Assembly (NCBI GenBank): GCA_017617545.1
Contig: JAFZVZ010000012.1
Span: forward strand, 1 to 61,079
DNA length: 61,079 nt
DNA from: Lachnospiraceae bacterium
Lineage (GTDB): Bacteria > Bacillota > Clostridia > Lachnospirales > Lachnospiraceae
Direction of reading: 5' to 3'
Below the pieces are notes generated by a model that was not told the origin of the DNA, searched no databases, and saw only the letters and a list, made by a program, of their open reading frames with translations. Each line of letters begins with the position of its first letter. Position 1 is the first letter of the stretch. The position numbers were made by a program, and so were the translations under genes. Below, piece by piece: positions 1 through 8,714 of this stretch.

Positions 1-690
1 GATAACCCGGGCGGTAACGACAATCCCGACAACCCGGGCGGCAACGACAATCCCGATAACCCGGGCGGTAACGACAATCCCGACAACCCGGGCGGCAACG
101 ACAATCCCGATAATCCGGGTGGCAACGATAACCCCGATAATCCGGGCGGTAACGACAATCCCGATAATCCGGGCGGTAACGACAATCCCGATAATCCGGG
201 CGGTAATGACAACCCCGACAATCCGGGCGGTAACGACAATCCCGATAATCCGGGCGGTAATGACAACCCCGACAATCCGGGCGGAAATGACAATCCCGAT
301 ACACCGGCTGGCAACAGCACCACTGATACACCTGCTGGCAACGGAACTACCGATACACCTGCTGGCAACGGTACCACCGATACCCCGGCTGGCAACGGCA
401 CCACTGATACACCGGCTGGCAACGGAACAACCGATACTCCGGCTGGCAACGGAACAACCGATACTCCGGCTGGCAACGGAACAACCGATACTCCGGCCGG
501 CAACGGAACTACTGATACCCCGGCAGGCAACGGAACTACCGATACTCTGGCCGGCAACAGTACCACAGACACGCCGGCAGGCAACACAACAACCGATACG
601 CCGGCAGGCAACACAACAACCGATACGCCGGCCGGCAACAGTACCACTGATACCCCGGCAGGCAACACAACAACCGATACGCCGGCAGGC
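1..690 (+). repeat. Two adjacent 27-bp tandem repeat blocks
   Basis: Bases 1-300 carry about 11 copies and 301-690 about 14 copies of in-frame 27-bp units. The two blocks encode different nine-residue motifs (DNPGGNDNP and a TPAGN[GS]TTD type) but share the same period. Third-position differences between copies show that most copies are not very recent, although some neighbours are identical. Copy number is expected to vary by slippage. Confidence 0.9.
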
Positions 691-1305
691 AACACAACAC
701 AAAACACCTCCGGTAACACCACACAGAACACAACAGGCGGAAACGCACAGAATACTGCAGGTGGAACCACGCAGAACGCTACAGGCGAAGCAACACAAGC
801 TGCTACGGTGAAGACCGAAACCGGTTTCCTTTCGGTTCACGTGATCGAGGATAAGACAGGACGCGCTGTACCCGATGCAGTAATCGAGGTCGCATCCGTA
901 TCGAATCGCACTTCCGTGACATACATGACCGGAAAGGACGGCCGCATTGTCGATGCGAACGGAAACACTCCGACGGTGGCCGCAGGCGTATACACGATAA
1001 CGATCATGCAGGTTCCTGACGGATACGATGTGGTAACCGGAAAGACCGGCAACATAACCGTCGTAGCGAACAGCGAAAGCCTCTACGAGGCAATCGTATC
1101 TTCTGTCTCCGGTGAAATCACCGTTCCTAAGGATGAGACAAAGAAACAGACCGATACGACCCCTCCGGAAGCTAAGACGGAAACGATTGTCAAGACCGCG
1201 GATACCATTTCGAATTCGCTCATTATCCTGATGCTTCTCCTGTCCATCCTGACGATGGTCACGGTCATGCTGATCAAGACGGAACGGGCGAAAGAACGGT
1301 GTTGA
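1..1305 (+). CDS. Repeat-rich surface protein, Cna_B-like C-terminus (5' partial)
   Basis: Frame 1 is open from the first base to a TGA at 1303-1305, so the gene begins outside the window. It opens with about 11 copies of a nine-residue Asp-Asn-Pro-Gly-Gly-Asn-type repeat (1-300). About 14 copies of a second nine-residue Thr-Pro-Ala-Gly-Asn-type repeat follow (301-690), then a Thr/Asn/Gln-rich stretch. Residues from about codon 270 (FLSVHVIEDKTGRAVPDAVI onward) resemble a Cna_B/SpaA-type beta-sandwich, with a predicted TM helix (SLIILMLLLSILTMVTVML) and a basic KTERAKER tail at the end. No LPXTG-like sorting motif is visible, so anchoring is probably by the TM segment. The family suggests a wall-spanning stalk or adhesin; the ligand is unknown. 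Apparent ORFs in other frames here are by-products of the repeats. Confidence 0.85.
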   Translation, partial: DNPGGNDNPDNPGGNDNPDNPGGNDNPDNPGGNDNPDNPGGNDNPDNPGGNDNPDNPGGNDNPDNPGGNDNPDNPGGNDNPDNPGGNDNPDNPGGNDNPDTPAGNSTTDTPAGNGTTDTPAGNGTTDTPAGNGTTDTPAGNGTTDTPAGNGTTDTPAGNGTTDTPAGNGTTDTPAGNGTTDTLAGNSTTDTPAGNTTTDTPAGNTTTDTPAGNSTTDTPAGNTTTDTPAGNTTQNTSGNTTQNTTGGNAQNTAGGTTQNATGEATQAATVKTETGFLSVHVIEDKTGRAVPDAVIEVASVSNRTSVTYMTGKDGRIVDANGNTPTVAAGVYTITIMQVPDGYDVVTGKTGNITVVANSESLYEAIVSSVSGEITVPKDETKKQTDTTPPEAKTETIVKTADTISNSLIILMLLLSILTMVTVMLIKTERAKERC

Positions 1306-1383
1306 CAGTTCCGGAAGACACTGAACCGTCCCTAAGGTTGTCAAAAGGTTCTAATTCGAACTGACAATAGAAAAGCAAATAGT

Positions 1384-1415
1384 AAAGGCCGATCGTCGGA
1401 TGACGATCGGCCTTT
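1384..1415. terminator. Bidirectional terminator hairpin
   Basis: A perfect 14-bp stem (AAAGGCCGATCGTC / GACGATCGGCCTTT) with a GGAT loop lies between the converging surface-protein gene and the isomerase gene. It ends in AAA/TTT on both sides, consistent with termination in both directions. Confidence 0.8.
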
Positions 1416-1446
1416 GAAGTTTCTGATACTTGTTCTGAACTATTGA

Positions 1447-2922
1447 TTAAGCCCAGGGATTCTCCGTCGGGTACGGAAGGCTCTTCGGCTGGTTGTAAGC
1501 AATGTCCTTGATGCCGAGGAACTTGAATACCTCGAACAGGGTCTTGCCATAGTGACCGAATGCAACGGCACCGTGGTGAGGATATCTCTTCTGGATGAGC
1601 ACGTGACGATAGAAGCGTCCCATCTCCTTGATAGCGAAGATTGCGATACCACCGAAGGAACGGGTAGGTACGTCGAGGATCTCGCCCTCAGCGATGTAGG
1701 AAACAAGCTCTCCGTCGCTGTTGCACTGCAGACGATAGAAGGTGATGTCGCTAGCTGCGATGTCGCCCTCGAGCGTTCCACGGGTGAAATCAGGATCGCT
1801 TCCTTCCGGCTCAAGAAGACGGTGCTGGATGAGCTGGTACTTGATCGCACGGTCGCTGCACATCTTGCAGGACGGCGTGTTACCGCAGTGGAAGCCCATG
1901 AAGGTATCGGTAAGCTTGTAGTCGTACTTGCCCTTGATGTCCTCATCGTAGATGTACTGAGGAACGGAGTTGTTGATATCAAGAAGGGTGATAGCATCGC
2001 CGGATACGCAAGCGCCGATGTACTCGGAGAGTGCGCCGTAGATATCAACCTCGCAGGATACCGGGATACCGCGGCTTGCGAGACGGCTGTTTACGTAGCA
2101 AGGCTCGAAACCGAAGGTCTCGGGGAATGCAGGCCAGCACTTGTCAGCAAAAGCAACATACTTGCGGGAACCCTTGTGCTGCTCAGCCCAGTCAAGGAGC
2201 GTAAGCTCGAACTGTGCCATACGTGCGCTCATCTCAGGATAGTACTTGCCCTCACCCATCTCAGCTGCCATGTCAGCGCAAACCTCAGGGATACGAGGAT
2301 CGTTAGCATGTGCCTTGTAAGCTACATACAGGTCAAGCTCGGAGTTCTCCTCGATCTCAACGCCAAGCTCATAGAGACCCTTGATGGGAGCGTTGCAGGC
2401 GAAGAAGTCCTGCGGACGAGGTCCGAAGGTAATAATCTTGAGGTTCTTAACACCGATGATAGCGCGAGCGATCGGAACGAAGTCGCAGATCATTTTCGCA
2501 ATGTCATCAGCGGTTCCTACCGGATACTCCGGAATATAGCCCTTGAGGTGGCGCATTCCGAGGTTGTAGGAGCAGTTGAGCATACCGCAGTATGCATCGC
2601 CACGACCGTTGATCATGTCGCCGTCGCCTTCAGCAGCTGCAACGAACATAACAGGGCCGTCAAAATTCTTAGCGATCAAAGTCTCGGGCGTCTCAGGACC
2701 GAAGTTGCCGAGGAATACAACGAGAGCGTTGCACTCAGCCTTCTTAACGTCCTCAACAGCCTTCAGCATGTCAAGCTCATTCTCAACAGTTACGGGACAC
2801 TCATAGAGGTCACCCTTGTAAGCTGCCTTAATGGCACTGCGGCGCTTCTCGGAAAGAACGATCGGGAAGCAGTCACGGCTTACAGCAACAATACCAAGTT
2901 TTACTACAGGGATGTTGTTCAT
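1447..2922 (-). CDS. L-fucose/L-arabinose isomerase family protein
   Basis: A 491-aa protein of the FucI-like COG2407 superfamily, which interconverts aldoses and ketoses (fucose, arabinose) using a divalent metal. The N-terminus VVKLGIVAVSRDCFP, the segment LVVFLGNFGPETPE and the Cys-rich C-terminal third (GFHCGNTPSCKMC) fit the family; the true substrate cannot be read from sequence. The start at 2922 gives the family N-terminus MNNIPVVKLGIV and has AGAAAGG upstream; an upstream in-frame ATG at 2970 would add 16 unrelated residues. The gene is alone, with a near-perfect promoter at 2978-3006. No fucose kinase, aldolase or transporter is adjacent, so the catabolic context is missing. Confidence 0.8.
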   Translation of the reverse strand: MNNIPVVKLGIVAVSRDCFPIVLSEKRRSAIKAAYKGDLYECPVTVENELDMLKAVEDVKKAECNALVVFLGNFGPETPETLIAKNFDGPVMFVAAAEGDGDMINGRGDAYCGMLNCSYNLGMRHLKGYIPEYPVGTADDIAKMICDFVPIARAIIGVKNLKIITFGPRPQDFFACNAPIKGLYELGVEIEENSELDLYVAYKAHANDPRIPEVCADMAAEMGEGKYYPEMSARMAQFELTLLDWAEQHKGSRKYVAFADKCWPAFPETFGFEPCYVNSRLASRGIPVSCEVDIYGALSEYIGACVSGDAITLLDINNSVPQYIYDEDIKGKYDYKLTDTFMGFHCGNTPSCKMCSDRAIKYQLIQHRLLEPEGSDPDFTRGTLEGDIAASDITFYRLQCNSDGELVSYIAEGEILDVPTRSFGGIAIFAIKEMGRFYRHVLIQKRYPHHGAVAFGHYGKTLFEVFKFLGIKDIAYNQPKSLPYPTENPWA

Positions 2923-2977
2923 ATAAGTACCAAACCTTTCTCTTGCTCTATATTTGGCGTCTGCCGCCATTAAAACT

Positions 2978-3006
2978 ATTATACTTTATCGGAAAATGAC
3001 TGTCAA
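2978..3006 (-). promoter_or_regulatory. Promoter of the isomerase gene
   Basis: On the minus strand, TTGACA (3001-3006), a 17-bp spacer and TATAAT (2978-2983): full consensus. The over-represented octamer ATTTTCCG lies inside the spacer. Confidence 0.85.
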
Positions 3007-3047
3007 CCAAAACCGTGATACAATCTGCCCTGGGATCATCGCGTCCG

Positions 3048-4829
3048 TTACGCGATATCCTCCAGCTGGGACGTGTACAGGTGATAGTAATCACCGTGCT
3101 TTGCCATCAGTTCGTCGTGCGTGCCGGCCTCCGTGATGCCGCCGTCATCGATGTACATGATGAGGTCGCAGTTGCGTATGGTCGAGAGACGGTGAGCGAT
3201 CAGGAAGGACGTACGTCCCTTCAGCATGGAATTCAGACCCTGCTGAAGCGCGCGCTCCGTCTGCACGTCGATGCTCGAGGTCGCCTCATCGAGGATGAGG
3301 ATCGCGGGATCGGAAAGAACCGTGCGAGCGAAGGAGATCAGCTGCTTCTGGCCCTGGCTTAAGAGGGAACCGCGCTCCTTGACCTCGGTGTCATAGCCGT
3401 TCTGCATACCCGTGATGAACGAGTCGGCGCAGACAAGCTTCGCTGCCGCCCGGATCTCCTCGTCGGTTGCGTCGAGCTTGCCGTAGAGGATGTTGTCCTT
3501 GATCGTACCGGAGAAAATGAAGCTGTCCTGCATCATGATGCCCATCTGGCTTCGCAGGGACTTCAGTGTCACGTCGGCAACGTTCTGCCCGTCGATCAGC
3601 ACCTCTCCGGAATCCACGTTGTAGAACCGTGAGATCAGGTTTACGATCGTGCTCTTGCCGGCGCCGGTGGGTCCCACCAGCGCGACGCTCATTCCCGGTT
3701 TTACGTCGAAGGAAACACCGTGCAGGATTTCCTTGCCCTCCTCGTAGGAGAAACATACATTTCGGAAGGAGACAGCGCCCTTGATCGGCTTCATCTCAGT
3801 TGCATCCGGCACGTCGTCCACAGTCACCGGCTCGCCGAGAGTCTCAAAGATACGCTCCAGGTAAGCCATGTTGTTTAAGAAGTTGTTAAAAATATTACCG
3901 AGGCTCATGATCGGCTGCCAAAACCGCGAGGAGTAACTCGAGATCGCGAGAATGGTACCGATGGATTTGGCGCCCTGTCCGAACAGGATCATACCGGAAA
4001 TGAAGATGGCCGCACGGATACATACGGAGATCGTGTCGATACCGGGCCATACCAGGTTGTTGCAGCGCACGGCGTGCATCCAGGTTTGGCGGCAGTCATC
4101 GGAGAGATCCGCGAAGATCTTCGCGTTTTCGTCCTCGCGGGCAAAGATCTGCGTGATGCGCGCGCCGACGATATTTTCCTGCAGGTACGCGTTCAGGTTC
4201 GAGTTCTTGTTGGACACGCGCTGCCATGCCTTGCGCTGGCGGTTTTTGATCCAGAACAGGAACGCTGCGAGGAACGGTACGCCGCACATGACCACGAGTG
4301 TCATCTGTACATCCACGATCAGCATGAAAATGACGATCAGGATCAGGTTGATCATCTCAAGGATGACGTTGATCAGACCGTTTGAGAGCATATCCGAAAC
4401 GGAGTTCACGTAGTTGACAACACGGATCAGGATCTTGCCGTGAGGCCGGTCGTCGTAGTATTGGAACGGCAGTTTCTGCAAGTGCGCGAACAGGTCCTTG
4501 CGAATGTCGTAAATGATGCTCTGCGACACGCGGATCATCAGTTTCGACCGGATCAGTCCGAGAATGACGCTCACGGCGAAGACCAGAACCAGCAGTCCTC
4601 CCAAAAGGAACAGATACGGCTTGTCCGCGTTCGGGATGGCGTCGTCGATGGCCTTCTGTGTGAAGATCGGGGCAAGCAGTCCGGAAGCGGCGCCGAGTGC
4701 ACTGATGATCAATGCGAGGGCCATCTTCGGAAGGTATTTCTTAATGTATGCGGATGCAAGCAGGAGGTGCCTTATGTTAAAGGGTTCGTCAAGCCGTTCG
4801 TCCTGTTTGTAGGTATTTCTTTCAGCCAT
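3048..4829 (-). CDS. ABC exporter half-transporter, catalytically competent partner
   Basis: A 593-aa type IV (MdlB/BmrD-like) exporter half: a six-helix transmembrane domain (about residues 20-320), then a nucleotide-binding domain with Walker A GPTGAGKST (386-394), Walker B ILILDEATSSID with catalytic Glu515, and signature LSQGQ in place of LSGGQ (490-494). The non-canonical signature faces the degenerate Walker B of the partner encoded just upstream, as in asymmetric heterodimeric exporters. GAGGGGG precedes the ATG. The gap to the upstream gene is 16 nt, so the two are co-transcribed. Likely exports a drug, lipid or peptide; the substrate is unknown. Confidence 0.9.
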   Translation of the reverse strand: MAERNTYKQDERLDEPFNIRHLLLASAYIKKYLPKMALALIISALGAASGLLAPIFTQKAIDDAIPNADKPYLFLLGGLLVLVFAVSVILGLIRSKLMIRVSQSIIYDIRKDLFAHLQKLPFQYYDDRPHGKILIRVVNYVNSVSDMLSNGLINVILEMINLILIVIFMLIVDVQMTLVVMCGVPFLAAFLFWIKNRQRKAWQRVSNKNSNLNAYLQENIVGARITQIFAREDENAKIFADLSDDCRQTWMHAVRCNNLVWPGIDTISVCIRAAIFISGMILFGQGAKSIGTILAISSYSSRFWQPIMSLGNIFNNFLNNMAYLERIFETLGEPVTVDDVPDATEMKPIKGAVSFRNVCFSYEEGKEILHGVSFDVKPGMSVALVGPTGAGKSTIVNLISRFYNVDSGEVLIDGQNVADVTLKSLRSQMGIMMQDSFIFSGTIKDNILYGKLDATDEEIRAAAKLVCADSFITGMQNGYDTEVKERGSLLSQGQKQLISFARTVLSDPAILILDEATSSIDVQTERALQQGLNSMLKGRTSFLIAHRLSTIRNCDLIMYIDDGGITEAGTHDELMAKHGDYYHLYTSQLEDIA

Positions 4830-4845
4830 TTTCCGTCACCCCCTC

Positions 4846-6636
4846 TCACGCGCTGACCGCGGACTCGCCGAGCTGAAGTTTCACGAGTTCCGCATAGTAA
4901 CCGTCTGCCTCGACAAGCTCTCTGTGGTTGCCGGACTCGATGATCCGTCCGTCCTTTAAGACGAGTATCTTGTCGCAGAATTTCGTCGTGGAGATACGCT
5001 GCGCGATGATGATCTTCGTGCACGGAAAATCAAGGTTGCGCAGGCTGTGCTGGATCTGCTTCTCCGTCTCCATATCCACTGCCGACGTCGTGTCGTCGAG
5101 GATCAGGATGGAAGGCCGGATGGCGAGCGCACGTGCAAGCGAGATTCGCTGCTTCTGGCCGCCCGAGAGGCCGACGCCGCGCTCACCGACGATGGTGTCG
5201 TAGCCCTCCGGCATGTGGTGGATGAAGTCGGACGCCGCCGAGTAGCGGGCGTATTTTTCGACCTCTTCCGCGGTAAGCGCCATAGCGCCGTAGGCGATGT
5301 TGCCCTCGATCGTATCGGAGTACAGCAACACGTCCTGCGTCGCCAGACCGATGTTCTTTCGCAGATCTGTCAGTTTATAATTCTCAACCGGAACGCCGTC
5401 CACGCGCACCGAGCCTGAGTTGGGCTCGTAAAAACGCGGGATCATCTGGATCAGCGAGGTCTTGCCGCAGCCGGTCTCGCCGATGATGGCCACCGTCTCG
5501 CCGGGTTCCGCGGTAAATGTAATATCCTTAAGGACAGGTAATTTGCCGTCTTCGTACTGGAAACTGACATGGTCGAACTCGACCTTGCCCTCGAAGCGCT
5601 CCGGATGCGCGATCGCATCGGGATGATCAACAATCTCCGCCTCGGAGTAATAGATCTCCATGATCTTGTCGGACGCCGCACTGAAGCGCTGGAACTCGTT
5701 CATGATGTTGCCCATCATGCGCATCGGGTTCGCGATTGCCCAGATCAAAAGGGAAAATGCGGTGTAGTCACCCATGCTGATGCGGCCGTTGATGATGAAC
5801 ACGCCGCCCACCATGAGAAGGATTACCGGGAGCGCGTTGGCGATCAGCTCGACGAAGGGGAAGAACTTAAGCCACACCATCTGTGTCTTGATGTTGGTGT
5901 CTCGGTAGTCCATGTTGGACTTGTCGAACTTCTCCTTCTCGTATTCCTCGCGGGCAAATGCCTTGACCACGCGGTTGCCGGATATATTTTCCTGCGCATC
6001 GGTATTCATTCCCGCAAGCTTCTCGCGGAGTGCCTTGTGCATCGGGGCAACTTTCCTGCGGAATCTGAACACGATGAAGAAGATCAGCGGCGCTATGGAG
6101 ACAATGCACAGCGCCAGGACCACATCGATGAGGAAGAAGTACACCGCCGCGGAGCAGAACAGCGTGATCGACTCCACGATACAGCGGATTACCCACGCGA
6201 TGTTGTGGCGCACCGCATCCAGGTCGCCTGTGACGCGGGTCATCAGGTCGCCGGTACGGTAGGTGCTGTAGAACTTCATGTCCTGCCGCTGGATCTTGTT
6301 GTAAAGGAAGTTACGGATCCGAAACAGCGTGCCCTGGGAAACCCGCTCGTAGGCCATGCAGTCCAGATACACGATGATGACACGGAACAGAGTCAGACCG
6401 ACCATCAGCGTGAGCAGCGTGTAGATGGTTTCCTCCTTGTCGCTCAGGGGCTGTCCGGTTCTCTGCGCCTCCGAAAACAGGTTGATCAGCTCTCTCGAAA
6501 AATGAGGCACGACAAGCTGAAGCACGTTGTAAAGCGCGGTGCCGAACAGCGCCACAATAAAGAGTGCATGCCTTCCTTCCATGTTTTCCCAAAGCCAGCC
6601 GAGGCGGGATTTGGGGTACTTGTTTTTCTTGTCCAT
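4846..6636 (-). CDS. ABC exporter half-transporter, degenerate-site partner
   Basis: A 596-aa six-TM plus NBD half-transporter, first gene of the exporter pair. The NBD has Walker A GETGCGKTS and canonical signature LSGGQKQR, but Walker B reads ILILDDTTSAVD, with Asp replacing the catalytic Glu. This marks it as the degenerate half of a heterodimer; the competent site is formed by the other subunit's Walker motifs with this subunit's LSGGQ. The start at 6636 has GGAGG five bases upstream; an ATG at 6669 lacks a ribosome binding site. A 20-bp palindrome (6744-6763) lies about 110 bp upstream. Confidence 0.9.
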   Translation of the reverse strand: MDKKNKYPKSRLGWLWENMEGRHALFIVALFGTALYNVLQLVVPHFSRELINLFSEAQRTGQPLSDKEETIYTLLTLMVGLTLFRVIIVYLDCMAYERVSQGTLFRIRNFLYNKIQRQDMKFYSTYRTGDLMTRVTGDLDAVRHNIAWVIRCIVESITLFCSAAVYFFLIDVVLALCIVSIAPLIFFIVFRFRRKVAPMHKALREKLAGMNTDAQENISGNRVVKAFAREEYEKEKFDKSNMDYRDTNIKTQMVWLKFFPFVELIANALPVILLMVGGVFIINGRISMGDYTAFSLLIWAIANPMRMMGNIMNEFQRFSAASDKIMEIYYSEAEIVDHPDAIAHPERFEGKVEFDHVSFQYEDGKLPVLKDITFTAEPGETVAIIGETGCGKTSLIQMIPRFYEPNSGSVRVDGVPVENYKLTDLRKNIGLATQDVLLYSDTIEGNIAYGAMALTAEEVEKYARYSAASDFIHHMPEGYDTIVGERGVGLSGGQKQRISLARALAIRPSILILDDTTSAVDMETEKQIQHSLRNLDFPCTKIIIAQRISTTKFCDKILVLKDGRIIESGNHRELVEADGYYAELVKLQLGESAVSA

Positions 6637-6743
6637 GTGCTCCTCCGTGACGCGCGTCGCAGTCGCCATAAGTACTGCACACGCATCGTCTCTTGTTCAT
6701 AGTATAGAAGCTTGTATGTCATTGTATGGTTATAGAGTAACAA

Positions 6744-6763
6744 ATTGTTAACCTGTTAACAAT
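6744..6763. promoter_or_regulatory. Palindromic operator candidate of the ABC exporter operon
   Basis: ATTGTTAAC-CT-GTTAACAAT is a perfect 9+9 bp inverted repeat about 110 bp before the exporter start. TTGTTAA-type half-sites of this size are typical of MarR-family repressors of drug exporters. No MarR gene is in the window, so the cognate regulator would be elsewhere. Confidence 0.5.
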
Positions 6764-6905
6764 GTCCATTATTCGCAAGAGAATGTCTTAATCTGTGTTT
6801 TGTGCAGTCCACCTGTAGATCCGCTGATTCCGAACCCGGCGATGCCGCTGTTTTCGATCTCCGCACGAGCGGATGAACCGCATTACTATGGGGAAGAACC
6901 GTAAA

Positions 6906-6933
6906 GAGGCGCCCCGGACAACCGGAACGCCTC
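6906..6933 (-). terminator. Terminator of the 5'-nucleotidase gene
   Basis: Read on the minus strand, GAGGCG-TT-CCGG / CCGG-GG-CGCCTC forms an interrupted 10-bp stem with a TTGT loop, followed by TTTA. It lies about 100 bp past the nucleotidase stop codon. Confidence 0.5.
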
Positions 6934-7030
6934 GATGGGTTGTGTTTCTTCGATTTGTCGAAAATGATGATGTCACCACTGCCCTTCCGGTGACAATACC
7001 GCCGTTATCTCTCCGGCGGCAGACCTGTTG

Positions 7031-8533
7031 TTACCCTTCCAGCGGCAGACCCGTCGTGGTGCCGTCCGCAAGATGAACGATCAGTCTTCCGGCTCCCTCC
7101 GCATTCTGGTGCTGGCCCTCGATCAGGATCTCCTCGATCACCTGGCTGCACGAGCTTGCGACCACTCTCGCCTTGTGCTTCTTCACAACCTCGTCAAGCT
7201 CCAGATCGAACGAATCCATCATGTTGACATAGTGATAAAGCTGCAGTCCCACGGTAAACTCGCGCTCGTCGTCCACCGGCTCGCCTTGGTAGTTGAACTT
7301 TAAGAAACTGTGTGTCTTCTGGTCGTACTCGACCTCGAGGCCCTCCGAGAGCTGGTAGAACTCCGTGTGCGCGCCCTCGAGCGCCTCGTCGCGGAGCATC
7401 CGCATCAGGCCGTGCTTGAGCTGCGCTCCGGTCCAGTGTACCATGTACACCGGATCGTCATACGGGAACGCCACTGTGAAATCGCCCTTGGTCACGATCG
7501 GACCGAGAGCCTCGGTGCGGATGGAGCCCGAGGCGAGCAGGAAAATGTCGACACCGAGCGCATTTTTCAAAATATCCGAGAACAGATCGCCGAGCTCCGT
7601 CTCGCGGTTGCGCACGGGATGCGTGAGCTCACGGACAAATCTCGTGAGGATCTGGCCGTATTTGGCGTCCGTCTGGGTCTGGTACACGTCAATGACCTTC
7701 TCAATCGCGGGATCCTTCGGGCACGTCTCCGCGTTGATCGGGACCGGCGTCCACGTGTAGCTGTCGATGCAGTTGTTGTCCGTATCGATCACGATGTCAA
7801 AGCGGCCGATCTGGTCCGTGCCGGTTCCGGCCTGAACGATCGGGATGCCGTTCACTTCGGCGGGCTCCGTCAGGAACGTGTGCGAGTGTCCGCCGATGAT
7901 CACATCGACGCCCCACGCGGGATTCAAAAGAGCCGCCAGCTTCTTGTCCTCCTCAAACCCGATGTGCGTGAGCAGGACCGTGAAATCAACATCCAGCGAG
8001 TTGTACGTGTTGCAGATGCGCCCGACCTCGTCCGCCGCATCCTCGAGCGTGACGAACGTTCCGATCAGGTTGTCCTTGCGGCACTGCGCGAGCGCGATCT
8101 CGGTGATGATGCCGATGAACAAGATCTTCATGCCGTCGATCTCGATGATCTTGCACGGCGCGAACAGTCTCTTGTGGTTCGTGGAGATGTGCAGGTTCGC
8201 GTTGATGATCGGGAACTCCGCGCATTTTTCGAGAAAGAGAAGATGCGAGAGGCCGTAGTCCACCTCGTGGTTGCCCACCGTCACGATGTCCGGGGCGAGG
8301 ATGTTCATGATCTGGATCGTGGAGACGCCCTTGAACTCGGAGTCGATGATGGAGCCTCGGAACATGTCGCCGGAGATGGCGTAGATGACGTTCTTCTCCT
8401 CCTTGCGCACCTTGTTGATGTATCCGGAGAGCATGGAAACGCCGCCCACCAGGTTCTCATCGACAGTCTCCGCGAAGAAGTCGCCGTGCATGTCGTTGGA
8501 GTGGAGCAGCGTAAGTTTTTTCGTATTCTTCAT
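7031..8533 (-). CDS. Metallophosphatase / 5'-nucleotidase family protein
   Basis: A 500-aa protein of the calcineurin-like 5'-nucleotidase family, which hydrolyses nucleotides or related phosphoesters with two metal ions. Metal-site motifs are in order: LLHSNDMHGD (D, H), AISGDMFRGS (GD), TVGNHEVDYG (GNHE), and IIGGHSHT (GHxH). The C-terminal nucleotidase domain is present (SGSIRTEALGPIVTKGDFTVAFPYDD). No signal peptide is seen, so it acts in the cytoplasm, unlike most exported relatives. The start at 8533 follows AAAGGAATTGAGG; the ATG at 8557 would add eight residues. It is monocistronic between two terminators. Confidence 0.88.
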   Translation of the reverse strand: MKNTKKLTLLHSNDMHGDFFAETVDENLVGGVSMLSGYINKVRKEEKNVIYAISGDMFRGSIIDSEFKGVSTIQIMNILAPDIVTVGNHEVDYGLSHLLFLEKCAEFPIINANLHISTNHKRLFAPCKIIEIDGMKILFIGIITEIALAQCRKDNLIGTFVTLEDAADEVGRICNTYNSLDVDFTVLLTHIGFEEDKKLAALLNPAWGVDVIIGGHSHTFLTEPAEVNGIPIVQAGTGTDQIGRFDIVIDTDNNCIDSYTWTPVPINAETCPKDPAIEKVIDVYQTQTDAKYGQILTRFVRELTHPVRNRETELGDLFSDILKNALGVDIFLLASGSIRTEALGPIVTKGDFTVAFPYDDPVYMVHWTGAQLKHGLMRMLRDEALEGAHTEFYQLSEGLEVEYDQKTHSFLKFNYQGEPVDDEREFTVGLQLYHYVNMMDSFDLELDEVVKKHKARVVASSCSQVIEEILIEGQHQNAEGAGRLIVHLADGTTTGLPLEG

Positions 8534-8629
8534 AAACCTCAATTCCTTTCGTTTCATGCCGTATATTATATCACTTTACAGCGGAAAATGCACCTGTTTC
8601 CGTGCAAAATACGAGATTCCTTTCCGCAC

Positions 8630-8666
8630 AAAAAGCGAGGGAAGCGCCGTATCTTTTGCGCTTCCC
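8630..8666 (-). terminator. Terminator of the small lipoprotein gene
   Basis: On the minus strand, GGGAAGCGC / GCGCTTCCC (9 bp) with a 10-nt loop, then TCGCTTTTTG. It lies 50-85 bp after the lipoprotein stop. Confidence 0.8.
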
Positions 8667-8714
8667 CGTGCGTTCTTTGTTCTGTATTGCTGCCGTGCGT
8701 GCCGGGTGGCTTTC

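Larger units (their letters stand above)
6637..7030. other. Intergenic region between exporter operon and nucleotidase gene
   Basis: 394 bp with no credible coding sequence on either strand. It holds the 6744-6763 palindrome near the exporter promoter, the nucleotidase terminator (6906-6933), and at about 7011-7032 an imperfect copy (CCGGCGGCAGACCTGTTGTT) of the nucleotidase 3' end at about 7039-7058, as if the gene tail had been duplicated. Short ORFs overlapping the terminator hairpin were discounted. Confidence 0.6.

Noticed and set aside
1-690. CRISPR-like regular repeats
   Set aside because: Units are contiguous and in frame with no spacers; they are protein-coding repeats.
119-811. 230-codon ORF (Ile/Thr/Pro/Arg/Ala repeats) in frame 2
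   Set aside because: It is the second frame of the 27-bp repeat; frame 1 is open throughout and continues into the Cna_B-like domain.
1552-2973. 473-codon plus-strand ORF
   Set aside because: Antisense to the fucose-isomerase-family gene, whose protein motifs, ribosome binding site and consensus promoter are clear.
6873-7076. Small plus-strand ORF upstream of the nucleotidase stop
   Set aside because: It crosses the nucleotidase terminator hairpin and runs into that gene's 3' end; no ribosome binding site.
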